Shown in pieces: positions 37,138 through 46,891 of a stretch of DNA of 64,000 bases. Origin of the DNA: Oceanirhabdus seepicola. Lineage in GTDB: Bacteria > Bacillota > Clostridia > Clostridiales > Clostridiaceae. A program made the translations under genes and the position numbers. Location of the stretch: the NCBI RefSeq assembly GCF_023684385.1, contig NZ_JAGSOJ010000003.1:62001-126000 (forward strand), read 5' to 3'. The notes beneath the pieces were generated by a model. It was given only the letters and a program-made list of their open reading frames with translations, did no database searches and was not told where the DNA came from. Positions within the stretch are counted from its first letter, which is position 1, and every line of letters begins with the position of its first letter.

Positions 37138-37396
37138 TTATGTTTGAGTTTATAAAAAATAATAAAGTAGATATTAATAAACGTATGGAGATAAAAAATA
37201 TTCAAATTCACTTGATAATGTTAAAAGTATATATGAATACTTCCTAAGAGAAATGCATCAGAATTAGCGATTTCATGTGAACACTCTAAAAAATGTAAAA
37301 TTAGATAATTTGTAAACAACCGTATTTTAAAGTTTTATAAAAACAGGCGTAATGAACAAGTACATAAAAACTAATTATATTTTAAAGCCTTCATAA

Positions 37397-37492
37397 TCAA
37401 AGATAAACGAAATAACTAACTGAACGTTGTTCTTTTTCAACTTTAATTAATAATTCTTTATTGATTTCTATAGAAAGAGTTATCTTGCTCAA
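37397..37492 (-). pseudogene. Possible ribbon-helix-helix protein remnant
   Basis: A 31-codon reverse frame from TTG 37492 reads MSKITLSIEINKELLIKVEK then EQRSVSYFVYL. The pattern resembles the start of a CopG/RHH antitoxin or repressor (beta strand, helix, S-x-S-x-F). It stops where the second helix should continue and has no clear ribosome site, so it is probably decayed. Confidence 0.3.
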
Positions 37493-37629
37493 ATATTGTT
37501 TTGACTTACAGACAATATAAATATTATCTCTGAATATTTATATTTTTATTATAATTATGGGAGGAAAGTGTTGTGAAATGGGAATACTATAGATTATGAT
37601 AAAAATACTCAAAAGTGAGGTATTTAATA

Positions 37630-39018
37630 GTGGATACTATAGTTAAAACTGTAAAACAACACTCGTTTGAATTAGATGAAGAAACTTTAAAAGAGGTAAG
37701 GTTCATAGGAAATCAATTCAAGAATGTTAAGAATTACGTATATTCAAGATATAGCGGTATTAATGGTATTCCACTATTGTCAAACCCAAGACAAATAAGA
37801 GATGAATGGACAAAATCAAAATTTGCTCAGCAGTGGAAATTACCTGCTCGTTATTGGAAATTAGCATTAAGTGAAGCTATGACTAATATAAAGTCTGAAT
37901 GGAGTAATATCAAAAGAAGAATTAAAGAACAATGCAAAGTAAATGATAATTTAACTAAAAAAGATAGACATTATATAAACTATATTCTTAAATCAAATGA
38001 ATTATATCACAGAATACTTACACATAAATACTATGATGTTCCAAGTAAATTCAAGGATGTTGATTTGAATTTTAAATACTTAAATAACCTTATTAGAAGA
38101 TATACTAGAAAATATAAAGGTAAGATACCTTATTCTTATAAGTTAACTACTTTTTCAGTAGACACAGGTTTATATTCATATATAGATGATGGTATAAATA
38201 TAACCTGTACTAAAAAAGGTAAGCGATTACCTATTAGATTAACCGATAGTAATAAATATGATAGAACTTTAATAATCAAAGTAACCGAAAATAAAATAGA
38301 AATTCATATTCCTTTGAAAATTAAAACTAAATATCACAAAGATTATAATAATATAATAGGAATAGATAAGGGATATAAGTATTTATTTGCAGTATCAAGT
38401 GGTAGGGTTTATGGTGAAAATCTAAATGATTATTTAAGCAAAGAAACTGAAAGGTTGAATGAAATTAATACTAAAAGAAATAGGTTCTATGCGTTGTATA
38501 ATCAACATATAGAACAAGGGAATGTTAAAAAGGCTAATAGTATATTACAAAATAACTTAGGAAAAGTAAAATATAATTATAATAAATTAAAGCATAATGA
38601 AGCAGTTAAATCTTATATAAACCAGTCATTAAACAAATTGATAGACACAGAAAAGCCAAAAGAAATAGTTATGGAACAACTGGACTTTGTTAATTGGAAT
38701 GGAAGATATCCTAAATCTGTCAGGCGAAAGATTTCAAGATGGATAAAGGGATACATAAGAGAAAGACTAGAATATAAATGTGATTATAATAATATAAAAT
38801 ATATTTATATCAATCCTGCTTATACAAGTAAGGTTTGTAATAAATGTAGTAGTTTTGGAATAAGAAAAGGTGATGTGTTTACTTGTCCTAAATGTGGAGA
38901 AATTCATGCGGATTTAAATGCTAGTATTAATATTTTAGATAGAAAAGATGATAAAGAAATTAGTTTATATACAAACTATAAAAAGGTTAAAAAGATTTTA
39001 GAGAATAGAGCTATATAA
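37630..39018 (+). CDS. tnpB: RNA-guided nuclease TnpB, IS200/IS605 accessory protein
   Basis: 462 residues from GTG 37630 (GTGAGG upstream; GTG 37615 is an in-frame alternative without a site). The catalytic core looks intact. Counting from GTG 37615, RuvC-I Asp is 251 in IIGIDKGYKYLF, RuvC-II Glu is 354 in IVMEQLDFVNW, the zinc finger is CNKC (408-411) plus CPKC (424-427), and RuvC-III Asp is 433 in HADLNASINIL. TnpB proteins cut DNA guided by an omega RNA encoded at the element's 3' end. Without TnpA it must move in trans or be domesticated. Confidence 0.92.
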   Translation: MDTIVKTVKQHSFELDEETLKEVRFIGNQFKNVKNYVYSRYSGINGIPLLSNPRQIRDEWTKSKFAQQWKLPARYWKLALSEAMTNIKSEWSNIKRRIKEQCKVNDNLTKKDRHYINYILKSNELYHRILTHKYYDVPSKFKDVDLNFKYLNNLIRRYTRKYKGKIPYSYKLTTFSVDTGLYSYIDDGINITCTKKGKRLPIRLTDSNKYDRTLIIKVTENKIEIHIPLKIKTKYHKDYNNIIGIDKGYKYLFAVSSGRVYGENLNDYLSKETERLNEINTKRNRFYALYNQHIEQGNVKKANSILQNNLGKVKYNYNKLKHNEAVKSYINQSLNKLIDTEKPKEIVMEQLDFVNWNGRYPKSVRRKISRWIKGYIRERLEYKCDYNNIKYIYINPAYTSKVCNKCSSFGIRKGDVFTCPKCGEIHADLNASINILDRKDDKEISLYTNYKKVKKILENRAI

Positions 39019-39229
39019 GATAGAAATTACAAAGAATATTTAATCACAAATATATGTACCTCATAGAAATATGAAGCATGTATTTTATCAGAAATGAGGG
39101 TTGAATACATCTATAATTATAAAACTTTAAAATACGGTTGTGGGAGATTTATTCATATGAATAAATGCACTGGCTCAACCCAGGCTTTAAACTATCACTA
39201 AGATAGAATAAGTGCGAATTATCTAATTT
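39019..39229 (+). ncRNA. Predicted omega (right-end) RNA region of TnpB
   Basis: Inferred from the family rule that the guide scaffold overlaps the tnpB 3' end and runs to the element's right end. Hairpins consistent with a scaffold are seen at about 39148-39166 (TTTATTCATATGAATAAA) and 39170-39184. Exact limits and guide cannot be read without knowing the true end. Confidence 0.35.
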
Positions 39230-39591
39230 GAGTACATTTGTACATATTTTTAGAACCAGATATTAGTATATGTATAGGAGTAATTATAGGTAATATATAA
39301 TGAAGGTATTAAATGAATCATAAAAGTATCTAACTCCATATAAAGATGAAATAATATCTATATTATTAGATATAGGAATAAATTAGTTACATCATATAGT
39401 AGAAAGTAATGGTGAAAAAATTGATGCAAATCGTATAATATAGTGACGCTGGTACATATTTCATTGACTAAATATGTGCTTTGTTGTATTATTACAAAGG
39501 ATAGGTATTATCTTTTATCATTCACTATGTTTGTGTTATTTGGTATATAAGTTTTTACAAAAATACTAACAAGGTGATAATGGGAGGAAAT
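39230..39591. other. Non-coding region after the TnpB element with decayed coding traces
   Basis: One frame from ATG 39300 reads, through stop codons, KYLTPYKDEIISILLDIGIN and then VESNGEKIDAN. That looks like a helix-rich transposase or regulator fragment, but I cannot identify it. The ribosome site of the DUF512 gene (GGGAGGAAA) is at the end. Confidence 0.3.
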
Positions 39592-40926
39592 ATGATTAAC
39601 ATCATTGAAAAAGTTAAAATTAATAGTATAGCTGAAGAAGTAGGTATTGAATGTGGAGATAAACTACTTTCTATAAATGGAAATAAAATAAAAGATATTA
39701 TAGATTATAGATTTCATATTGCTGATGAATATTTAGAATTAGAAATTGAAAAAAAAGATGAAGAAATATGGGAAATTGAAATTGAAAAAGATTATGGCGA
39801 AGAGCTTGGAATAGAGTTTGAACAAGGAATTCTTGATAAAGCAAGGAGCTGTAGTAATAAATGTTTATTTTGTTTTATAGACCAGCTTCCAGAGGGAATG
39901 AGAGAAACACTGTATTTTAAGGATGATGACTCAAGATTATCATTTTTACAGGGGAATTTCATAACACTTACAAATATGAATGATGAAGAAATAGATAGGA
40001 TTATAAAGTATAAAATTAGTCCTATAAATATTTCAGTTCACACTACCAATCCAGAATTAAGAGTTAAGATGCTTAGCAATAAAAATGCTGGAAAATTGTA
40101 CGAAAGAATGCAAAGGATGGCTGAAGCAGGTATAAAAATGGCTTGTCAAATTGTTTTGTGTCCTGGTGTTAATGATGGAAAAGAATTAGAGAGAACTGTT
40201 AAGGATCTTTATAAGCTTTATCCTATGGTAGAAGATTTAGCTGTGGTACCTATTGGTATAACAAAATATAGAGAACACTTGACGAAAGTTGAGATATTTA
40301 ATAGGGTAAGTGCAAGTGCACAGTTAGAAAATATAAAAAAGTTACAAGATAAGTTTAATGAGGAAATCGGAAGTCCTTTTGTGAGGCTTGCCGATGAGTT
40401 TTATGTTATGGCTAACTATGAAGTGCCAGAAACCGATTTTTATAACGGATTTGATCAGTTGGAAGATGGGATAGGTATGTTAAGAATGTTTAGAAATAAC
40501 ATAGAAAATAGTGTTGAAGAACTTACAAAAGATCAAAGTGGAGTGTTTACTTTTGCAACAGGGGTTTCTTCTTATAAAGAAATTAAAAAAGCTACTGATC
40601 TTATGATGAGCAGGAATAAAAATATTGAAATTAGAGTTGAAAAAATTGTAAATGAGTTCTTTGGTGAAACAATAACGGTTACAGGACTGCTAACCGGGCA
40701 AGATATAGTTAAACAGCTAAAAGAAAAAGATCTTGGCGATTTTATCATTTTACCTGATAATGTTATAAAACGCGGGTATGAGCTTGGTGAAGGTGTAGAT
40801 AAATTACTTCTTGATGATTACACTGTAGATAGAATTGAAGAAGAACTTGGGAAAAAAATTATAATAGTTGATTATACTGGTGAAGACTTAATTCACCTTT
40901 TGAATAAGGCAATGAAGGAGCGATAA
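39592..40926 (+). CDS. DUF512 family radical SAM protein with PDZ-like domain
   Basis: 444 residues. A PDZ-like N-terminus ([20 protein letters not shown]) is followed by the radical SAM cluster motif in [15 protein letters not shown] (CxxxCxxC), then the DUF512 domain to the end. Its reaction is unknown; the family is nearly always next to the GTPase gene der in clostridia, suggesting a ribosome or RNA-related role by association. I start at ATG 39592, with GGGAGGAAA upstream, rather than GTG 39574. One base separates it from der. Confidence 0.9.
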   Translation: MINIIEKVKINSIAEEVGIECGDKLLSINGNKIKDIIDYRFHIADEYLELEIEKKDEEIWEIEIEKDYGEELGIEFEQGILDKARSCSNKCLFCFIDQLPEGMRETLYFKDDDSRLSFLQGNFITLTNMNDEEIDRIIKYKISPINISVHTTNPELRVKMLSNKNAGKLYERMQRMAEAGIKMACQIVLCPGVNDGKELERTVKDLYKLYPMVEDLAVVPIGITKYREHLTKVEIFNRVSASAQLENIKKLQDKFNEEIGSPFVRLADEFYVMANYEVPETDFYNGFDQLEDGIGMLRMFRNNIENSVEELTKDQSGVFTFATGVSSYKEIKKATDLMMSRNKNIEIRVEKIVNEFFGETITVTGLLTGQDIVKQLKEKDLGDFIILPDNVIKRGYELGEGVDKLLLDDYTVDRIEEELGKKIIIVDYTGEDLIHLLNKAMKER

Positions 40927-40927
40927 T

Positions 40928-42247
40928 ATGGGTAGAAAATTTGTGGCAGTTGTAGGTAGACCGAATGTTGGGAAATCTACTTTATTTAATAAATTAGCAG
41001 GTAAGAGAATTGCTATTGTTGATGATAAACCAGGAGTAACTAGAGATAGAATTTATGCTAAAGCAGAATGGTTACAGCATGAATTTACTTTAATTGATAC
41101 TGGTGGTATAGAACCAAAGGCGGATGATATTATTTTAGCACAAATGAGAAGGCAAGCACTTATTGCTATCGAAACTTGTGACGTTATAATGTTTGTTGTT
41201 GATGGTAAATTAGGAATGACTGATGCTGATAACGAAGTAGCGTTGATGCTTAGAAAATCGGGTAAACCAGTTGTTCTTGTGGTTAACAAGCTTGAAAAAA
41301 GATCAGAAGAAGCAAATCTTTATGAATTCTATAATTTAGGATTAGGTACTCCAATACCTATATCAGCGACACAAGCGCTTGGACTTGGAGATATGCTTGA
41401 TGAGGTTGTTGCTCATTTTGATGATGTAGCAGAAGAAGATGAAGATGAAAATGTGGTAAGAGTTGCATTTATGGGTAAACCAAATGTAGGAAAATCTTCA
41501 CTAATAAACAGACTTATTGGGGAAGAAAGAAATATAGTAAGTAGTATCCCTGGTACTACAAGAGATGCTGTTGACTCATATTTAGAAACAGAAGAAGGTC
41601 AGTTTATATTAATTGACACTGCTGGTATAAGAAGAAAATCAAAAATTAAAGAAGTAATTGAAAGATATAGTGTAATCAGAAGTTTTGCAGCAATAGAAAA
41701 AGCTGATGTATGTGTTTTAATGATTGATGCAACAGAAGGAGTAACCGACCAAGATGAAAAAATTATAGGTTTTGCTCATGAACAAAGTAAAGCACTTATG
41801 GTTATCGTAAATAAATGGGATCTTATAGAGAAAGACAATAATACTTTTGAAAAATTTAAGAAAGATATTCAACAAGATCTTAAATTTGCTCCATATGTTA
41901 AGTTTTTATTTATTTCAGCTTTGACTGGGCAAAGAGCTAACAAAGTAATGAAGGTAGTTAAGGAATGTTATGAAAGTTATAATAAGAGAATATCAACTGG
42001 TGTGATTAATGAGGTAGTTTCTCAGGCGGTTCTAATGAATGAACCACCAATTGTTTCAAATAATAGATTAAAGATTTATTATGCTACTCAAGTAGCAACA
42101 AAGCCACCTACGTTTGTATTTTTCGTTAATAATCCTCAACTTTTACATTTCTCATACAGAAGATATCTTGAGAATCAATTAAGAAATGCTTTTGGTTTTG
42201 AAGGAACTGGAATTAAGCTGATTTTTAGGGAAAGGAAAGATAGTTAA
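40928..42247 (+). CDS. der: Ribosome assembly GTPase Der (EngA)
   Basis: Tandem-GTPase needed for 50S assembly. 439 residues. Domain 1: G1 [10 protein letters not shown]3 DTGG, G4 NKLE (a divergent NKxD). Domain 2: G1 [10 protein letters not shown]3 DTAGIRRK, G4 NKWD. C-terminal KH-like domain ends [14 protein letters not shown]. One base after the DUF512 gene and one-base overlap with gpsA, so a tight operon. Confidence 0.97.
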   Translation: MGRKFVAVVGRPNVGKSTLFNKLAGKRIAIVDDKPGVTRDRIYAKAEWLQHEFTLIDTGGIEPKADDIILAQMRRQALIAIETCDVIMFVVDGKLGMTDADNEVALMLRKSGKPVVLVVNKLEKRSEEANLYEFYNLGLGTPIPISATQALGLGDMLDEVVAHFDDVAEEDEDENVVRVAFMGKPNVGKSSLINRLIGEERNIVSSIPGTTRDAVDSYLETEEGQFILIDTAGIRRKSKIKEVIERYSVIRSFAAIEKADVCVLMIDATEGVTDQDEKIIGFAHEQSKALMVIVNKWDLIEKDNNTFEKFKKDIQQDLKFAPYVKFLFISALTGQRANKVMKVVKECYESYNKRISTGVINEVVSQAVLMNEPPIVSNNRLKIYYATQVATKPPTFVFFVNNPQLLHFSYRRYLENQLRNAFGFEGTGIKLIFRERKDS

Positions 42248-43239
42248 TGAAAAAAATTGCTTTTATAGGTGGAGGCAGCTTCGGTACGGCACTTTCAATG
42301 GTATTAGGAGATAAGGGATATGAAATTACTATTTGGGATAGAAAAGAAGAAGTTGTAGAAGAAATCAATAAAAGTAGTAAAAATTCCTTATATCTAAAAG
42401 AATGTAAGTTACCTGAAAAGGTAAAAGCAACTTTGAAAATAGAAGAAGCGCTAAAAGATGCTGAAATGGTTGTAATTGCAGTACCATCACATGCTGTCAG
42501 GAGTGTATGTAAGAATATAAGTAATTATATTGCTAATGGTACTATAATCACCAGTGTGGCAAAAGGGATTGAACAAGGCTCTCTAAAGAGAATGTCTGAA
42601 ATAATAGATGAGGAAGTACCACAGAGTATTTCCGTAATTCTATCTGGACCTAGTCATGCGGAAGAGGTTGCATTGAAAATGCCAACAACATTAGTGGTAA
42701 CTTCAAAAAATAGGGAAACAGCTCTTATGGTGCAAGATATATTTATGACACCAAATTTGAGAATATACACTAATGATGATATTATCGGTGTTGAGGTTGG
42801 AGGAGCTGTAAAAAATATAATAGCTTTCTCAGCAGGTGTGTTAGATGGTATGGGATATGGAGATAATGCAAAGGCTGCATTGATGACTAGAGGAATGAGT
42901 GAGATTGTTCGTGTAGGAGAGAAGCTTGGAGGGAAACAGGAAACATTCTATGGATTGACTGGAATGGGTGATTTGATAGTTACTTGTACTAGTATGCATA
43001 GTAGAAATAGAAGAGCTGGTATACTCCTTGCAAAAGGATACTCAGAACAAGAAGCATGTAATGAAATAGGTATGGTTGTTGAAGGAATAAAGGCATGTAG
43101 AGCATTTCATGAACTTAGTGAGAAGATGAATGTGAGTATGCCAATAACTAATTGTTTATATAGAGTACTTGAGGGGAAATTGAAACCTGAAGAAGCTACT
43201 ACAGAACTTATGACAAGAGAAAAGAAAAGCGAATTTTAA
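42247..43239 (+). CDS. gpsA: Glycerol-3-phosphate dehydrogenase [NAD(P)+]
   Basis: Makes sn-glycerol-3-phosphate for phospholipids. 330 residues. The Rossmann loop is FIGGGSFGTALSMVLG; the catalytic lysine is in VGGAVKNIIAFSAG; substrate segment GLTGMGDLIVTCTS. Starts within the der stop codon (TTAATG). In many clostridia plsY lies between der and gpsA; it is absent here. A terminator follows. Confidence 0.97.
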   Translation: MKKIAFIGGGSFGTALSMVLGDKGYEITIWDRKEEVVEEINKSSKNSLYLKECKLPEKVKATLKIEEALKDAEMVVIAVPSHAVRSVCKNISNYIANGTIITSVAKGIEQGSLKRMSEIIDEEVPQSISVILSGPSHAEEVALKMPTTLVVTSKNRETALMVQDIFMTPNLRIYTNDDIIGVEVGGAVKNIIAFSAGVLDGMGYGDNAKAALMTRGMSEIVRVGEKLGGKQETFYGLTGMGDLIVTCTSMHSRNRRAGILLAKGYSEQEACNEIGMVVEGIKACRAFHELSEKMNVSMPITNCLYRVLEGKLKPEEATTELMTREKKSEF

Positions 43240-43240
43240 T

Positions 43241-43267
43241 AAAAAGCACGCAGCGCGTGCTTTTTTT
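43241..43267 (+). terminator. GCACGC-hairpin terminator after gpsA
   Basis: An 11-bp perfect stem AAAAAGCACGC/GCGTGCTTTTT with AGC loop is followed by further Ts. Same hairpin core as at 31250. Confidence 0.93.
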
Positions 43268-43340
43268 AATTTGTTGGTATAAAAGATGAACAACCTCAAT
43301 ATATATATAATGTTAATATGTATAAAAAGGAGGGTATATC

Positions 43341-44825
43341 TTGGAGAACTTTGATATATATAAGGATATAGCTGAAAGAACCCAAGGTGATATTTATGTT
43401 GGTGTTGTAGGACCTGTTAGAACAGGTAAATCAACATTTATTAAGAGATTCATGGATCTTATGGTAATACCAAACATACAAAATGTTCATAAGGCTGAAA
43501 GAGCGAAAGACGAGTTGCCACAAAGCGCATCTGGGAAAATGATTCATACTACTGAACCAAAGTTCGTGCCAAATGAGGCTATTGATATTTCGATAGCTAA
43601 CGAGATTAAATTGAAAGTGAGAATGGTTGACTGTGTAGGTTATATTGTTAAAAATGCACTTGGCTATCTCGAAGGAAACAAACCTAAGATGGTTCATACT
43701 CCATGGTATGATTATGAGATACCATTTGAGGAAGCGGCAGAAATAGGAACTAAAAAGGTAATTAATGAACATTCAACAATAGGAGTACTTATGACTACTG
43801 ATGGTAGTGTAACTGGTATTCATAGAGATGAGTATCTTGAGGCTGAAGAGAGAGTTGTTAATGAACTTAAGGCAATCAATAAACCATTTATTATTATCTT
43901 GAACAGTAGAGAGCCTGATTCACCTGAAACTCAAGATTTAAGAAAAGAAATGGAAGCTACGTATAACATACCTGTTGAAGCAATGGACGTAATGAATATG
44001 GGTGAAGCTCAGATAAAAGACATATTTGAAAAAATATTAAAAGAATTCCCTATTAAAGAAATAAGCATAAATATTCCTGAATGGATTGATATGCTTGAAC
44101 CTGACAATTGGATGAAGATGAAATTTGTAAATATTGTAAAGGGAATGGCTGGAGATATTTTAAAAGTTAGAGATGTTAGAAGCAATCTGGAAAATGCTAA
44201 TTCCATGGAAAGTGATGTTATGGAAGCATTTGTGATTGATGAAATTAATATGGGTGAAGGTACAGCAGTTGTTGATATTAAGCCTAAGAAAGGATTGTTC
44301 TATAGTCTTTTAGGAGATATGACAGGGCATGAGATTAAATGTGATTATGATTTGTTCACATTATTAAAAGACTTCCATAAAGCTAAAGTGAAATTTGATA
44401 AGGTTGCAGAAGCATTGAAGAGTGCAGAGGAAACAGGATATGGTATGGTACCACCTCAATTATGTGAAATGAAGTTGGAAAATCCAGAACAATATAGACA
44501 AGGAAATAGATTTGGGGTTAAGTTGAAGGCTAGTGCACCATCTTTGCATATGATTAAGGCTGATATTCAAACAGAAATAGCTCCTCTAATCGGAAGTGAA
44601 AAAGAAAGCGAAGATATGTTAAAATCTATGCTCGAAAAGATTGATGATGAACCTGATACAATTTGGAAGAGCAATATGTTTGGTAAGTCATTAGAAGTTT
44701 TGGTTAAAGAAGGGCTTCAGAAGAAGTTATTCAAGATGCCAGAAGATGTTCAATTTAAGATCCAAAAAACATTAGAAAAAATTATCAACGAGGGTAATGG
44801 TGGATTAATCTGTATTATATTATAA
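43341..44825 (+). CDS. spoIVA: Stage IV sporulation protein A (coat morphogenetic ATPase)
   Basis: 494 residues. SpoIVA polymerises on the forespore outer membrane using ATP and anchors the spore coat. Walker A is GPVRTGKSTFIKRF; the switch region is RMVDCVGYIVKNALG; the C-terminus ends NEGNGGLICIIL, the region that contacts SpoVM/coat in Bacillus. Start TTG 43341 with GGAGGG upstream. Expected to be sigma-E dependent; I could not find a clean sigma-E promoter. Own terminator. Confidence 0.96.
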   Translation: MENFDIYKDIAERTQGDIYVGVVGPVRTGKSTFIKRFMDLMVIPNIQNVHKAERAKDELPQSASGKMIHTTEPKFVPNEAIDISIANEIKLKVRMVDCVGYIVKNALGYLEGNKPKMVHTPWYDYEIPFEEAAEIGTKKVINEHSTIGVLMTTDGSVTGIHRDEYLEAEERVVNELKAINKPFIIILNSREPDSPETQDLRKEMEATYNIPVEAMDVMNMGEAQIKDIFEKILKEFPIKEISINIPEWIDMLEPDNWMKMKFVNIVKGMAGDILKVRDVRSNLENANSMESDVMEAFVIDEINMGEGTAVVDIKPKKGLFYSLLGDMTGHEIKCDYDLFTLLKDFHKAKVKFDKVAEALKSAEETGYGMVPPQLCEMKLENPEQYRQGNRFGVKLKASAPSLHMIKADIQTEIAPLIGSEKESEDMLKSMLEKIDDEPDTIWKSNMFGKSLEVLVKEGLQKKLFKMPEDVQFKIQKTLEKIINEGNGGLICIIL

Positions 44826-44855
44826 TAATTTGAAAAATTTTAATATGATATTTAT

Positions 44856-44890
44856 AATAAAAGAGCTATATATAAGCTCTTTTATTATTT
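44856..44890 (+). terminator. Terminator after spoIVA
   Basis: A 12-bp perfect stem (44856-44867 with 44875-44886, core AAAAGAGCT/AGCTCTTTT) is followed by ATTTT. Confidence 0.85.
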
Positions 44891-45030
44891 TGCATAAAAT
44901 TGGTTATAAACATTTATATATACTGATGTAGACTAATGGGATTATTAAGAAAAACAGAAAGAAGAGACATAGTTGTAGAGATTCGTATCAAGGTAAAATA
45001 AAAAAGTAAATTAAGGTTATATAATAAAGT

Positions 45031-45051
45031 TTACTTAATATAATTAAGTAA
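45031..45051. promoter_or_regulatory. Operator-like palindrome upstream of dhaK
   Basis: TTACTTAAT and ATTAAGTAA around ATA form a perfect 21-bp inverted repeat about 80 nt before dhaK. A second, smaller one (TTTCAT/ATGAAA) is at about 45076-45090. Either could bind a regulator of the dha genes; none is encoded nearby. Confidence 0.35.
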
Positions 45052-45132
45052 GCTTTTAATTAAGTTAGAATTTTTTTCATTTAATGAAATTAAAATTTGT
45101 AATATAAAAAACTATAATTGGAGGTAATAATT

Positions 45133-46128
45133 ATGAAAAAGATTATTAATAATCCTGAAAATGTTGTAAATGAAATGTTAGAAGGTATGGTAAAAGCACA
45201 TCCTGATTTCATTGAGAGAGTAGAAGGTTTTAATGTACTTATTAGAAAAGAAAAAAATAATAGGAAAGTAGCATTAGTTAGTGGTGGCGGAAGTGGACAT
45301 GAACCTTCACATGGAGGATTTGTTGGATACGGTATGTTGGATGGAGCTATAGCTGGAGATGTATTTACTTCACCAACACCAGATCAAGTTTTTGAGGCAA
45401 TTAAGAATGTTGACTGTGGGAAAGGGGTATTATTAATAATTAAAAACTACACTGGTGATGTAATGAATTTTCAAATGGCTGCTGAGTTAGCTGATATGGA
45501 GAATATCAAAGTAGAGAGTGTTGTTATGAATGATGATGTGGCAGTTGAGAATAGCACATATACTACAGGTAGAAGGGGAATAGCTGGGACTATATTCTTG
45601 CACAAGATTGCAGGAGCTGCTGCAGAAAGAGGAATGGAATTAAAGGAAGTAAAGCGTATTGCTGAGAAAGTTATTTCAAATGTTAGATCTATGGGAATGT
45701 CTTTAACACCTTGTACTGTACCAGCAGCAGGTAAGCCTGGGTTCGAATTAGGGGAAAATGAGATAGAGGTTGGATTAGGTATTCATGGTGAGCCAGGAAC
45801 TCATAAAGATAAAATTATGCCAGCAAAAGATATAGTTAAGCATCTTATGGAAAAAATATTAAATGATTATTCCGTTTCAAAAGATGAAGAGGTTGCAGTA
45901 TTGATTAATGGACTCGGTGGAACTCCACTTATGGAATTATACATTATTAATGATGAGGTTAATAGTATATTAGGTAATAAGGATATAAATATAGTCAAGA
46001 CATATGTTGGAAATTACATGACTTCACTAGAAATGGCGGGATTTTCAATATCAATTCTGAAGCTTGATGATGAACTTAAAGAACTTTTAGGAGATAAAGC
46101 GAATACTTTGGCATTTAAACAGTTCTAA
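45133..46128 (+). CDS. dhaK: Dihydroxyacetone kinase subunit DhaK
   Basis: 331 residues. Binds dihydroxyacetone covalently through a histidine, here in LGIHGEPGTHKDK. Other family motifs: SGGGSGHEPSHGGFVGYGML near the N-terminus and NGLGGTPLMELYI. Phosphoryl transfer comes from DhaL-ADP, recharged by DhaM from the PTS. Start ATG 45133 with GGAGGTAA upstream, in place of a 5-codon extension. Confidence 0.95.
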   Translation: MKKIINNPENVVNEMLEGMVKAHPDFIERVEGFNVLIRKEKNNRKVALVSGGGSGHEPSHGGFVGYGMLDGAIAGDVFTSPTPDQVFEAIKNVDCGKGVLLIIKNYTGDVMNFQMAAELADMENIKVESVVMNDDVAVENSTYTTGRRGIAGTIFLHKIAGAAAERGMELKEVKRIAEKVISNVRSMGMSLTPCTVPAAGKPGFELGENEIEVGLGIHGEPGTHKDKIMPAKDIVKHLMEKILNDYSVSKDEEVAVLINGLGGTPLMELYIINDEVNSILGNKDINIVKTYVGNYMTSLEMAGFSISILKLDDELKELLGDKANTLAFKQF

Positions 46129-46226
46129 GGGATAGGACAAGAGTATAAAACTCATAAGATTATTATCTTTAAAGCTATGGACATGCTTTAGTATTGGATA
46201 AAATCAGAAACCAACGAGGTGATTCC

Positions 46227-46859
46227 ATGAAAAGTAATAAAAAATTGATAGAAATTTTAAGGAATATTTCAAAAGTAATTCAAGAAAACAAACAGTTTTT
46301 AACTGATCTTGATGCGGCTATTGGAGATGGCGATCATGGGTTGAATATGAGCAAAGGGTTTAAAGCTTTTGATGAAAAAGTATTAACGTTAGTAGAGAAA
46401 GATTGTGGTTCAATACTCAAGACGCTTGCCATGACGCTCATATCTACTGTAGGAGGAGCATCGGGTCCATTATATGGAACTGCATTTTTGAAGGCTTCAA
46501 TAGTAGTCAATGGGAAAATGAATTTAGATAATGAAGATATTTTAAAAATGTTTGAAGAAATGATTGGTGGAATAAAGATGCGTGGAAAGGGGGAAAGAGG
46601 GGAAAAGACTATGCTGGATTCAATTATACCTGCATACGATTCTCTGAAAGAATCCTTTGGTAGTGGTAAAGATGTAGTACAAGCATTTAGGACTGCTACT
46701 GAACAAGCATTTGAAGGTGTGGAGTTCACGAAAACAATAAAGGCAACAAAAGGAAGAGCAAGCTATTTAGGAGATAGAAGTATAGGGCATCAAGATCCAG
46801 GAGCAACATCAAGTTATTTAATGATAAATGCAGTTTATGAAACACTTAAAAAGTTATAA
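46227..46859 (+). CDS. dhaL: Dihydroxyacetone kinase ADP-binding subunit DhaL
   Basis: 210 residues. The Mg-ADP site is AAIGDGDHGLNMSKGF (three Asp/His ligands) and GGASGPLYGTAFLKAS; the C-terminal lid has GRASYLGDRSIGHQDPGATS. Start ATG 46227 with CGAGGTGA upstream; the frame extends 33 nt upstream without a site. Lies 98 nt after dhaK and before dhaM. Confidence 0.95.
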   Translation: MKSNKKLIEILRNISKVIQENKQFLTDLDAAIGDGDHGLNMSKGFKAFDEKVLTLVEKDCGSILKTLAMTLISTVGGASGPLYGTAFLKASIVVNGKMNLDNEDILKMFEEMIGGIKMRGKGERGEKTMLDSIIPAYDSLKESFGSGKDVVQAFRTATEQAFEGVEFTKTIKATKGRASYLGDRSIGHQDPGATSSYLMINAVYETLKKL

Positions 46860-46891
46860 TAAAAGAAGAAATAATGAGAGGAACTGATTTT

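Larger units (their letters stand above)
37298..39229 (+). mobile_element. Stand-alone TnpB element (IS200/IS605-related) with unusual inverted flanks
   Basis: Contains tnpB without a TnpA transposase gene. The gene is flanked by a perfect 25-bp inverted repeat (37316-37340 with 39117-39141) and, outside it, a perfect 13-bp inverted repeat (37298-37310 with 39217-39229). IS605-type elements do not normally have terminal inverted repeats. The right flank has about 75 extra bases between the two blocks with hairpins (TTTATTCATATGAATAAA; CTGG-CTCAAC-CCAG), like an IS605 right end. Exact ends cannot be fixed here. Confidence 0.7.

Noticed and set aside
37342..37629. Group I intron (IStron-type) upstream of tnpB
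   Set aside because: I looked because clostridial IStrons pair such introns with tnpB; no conserved P7/G-binding core was recognisable.
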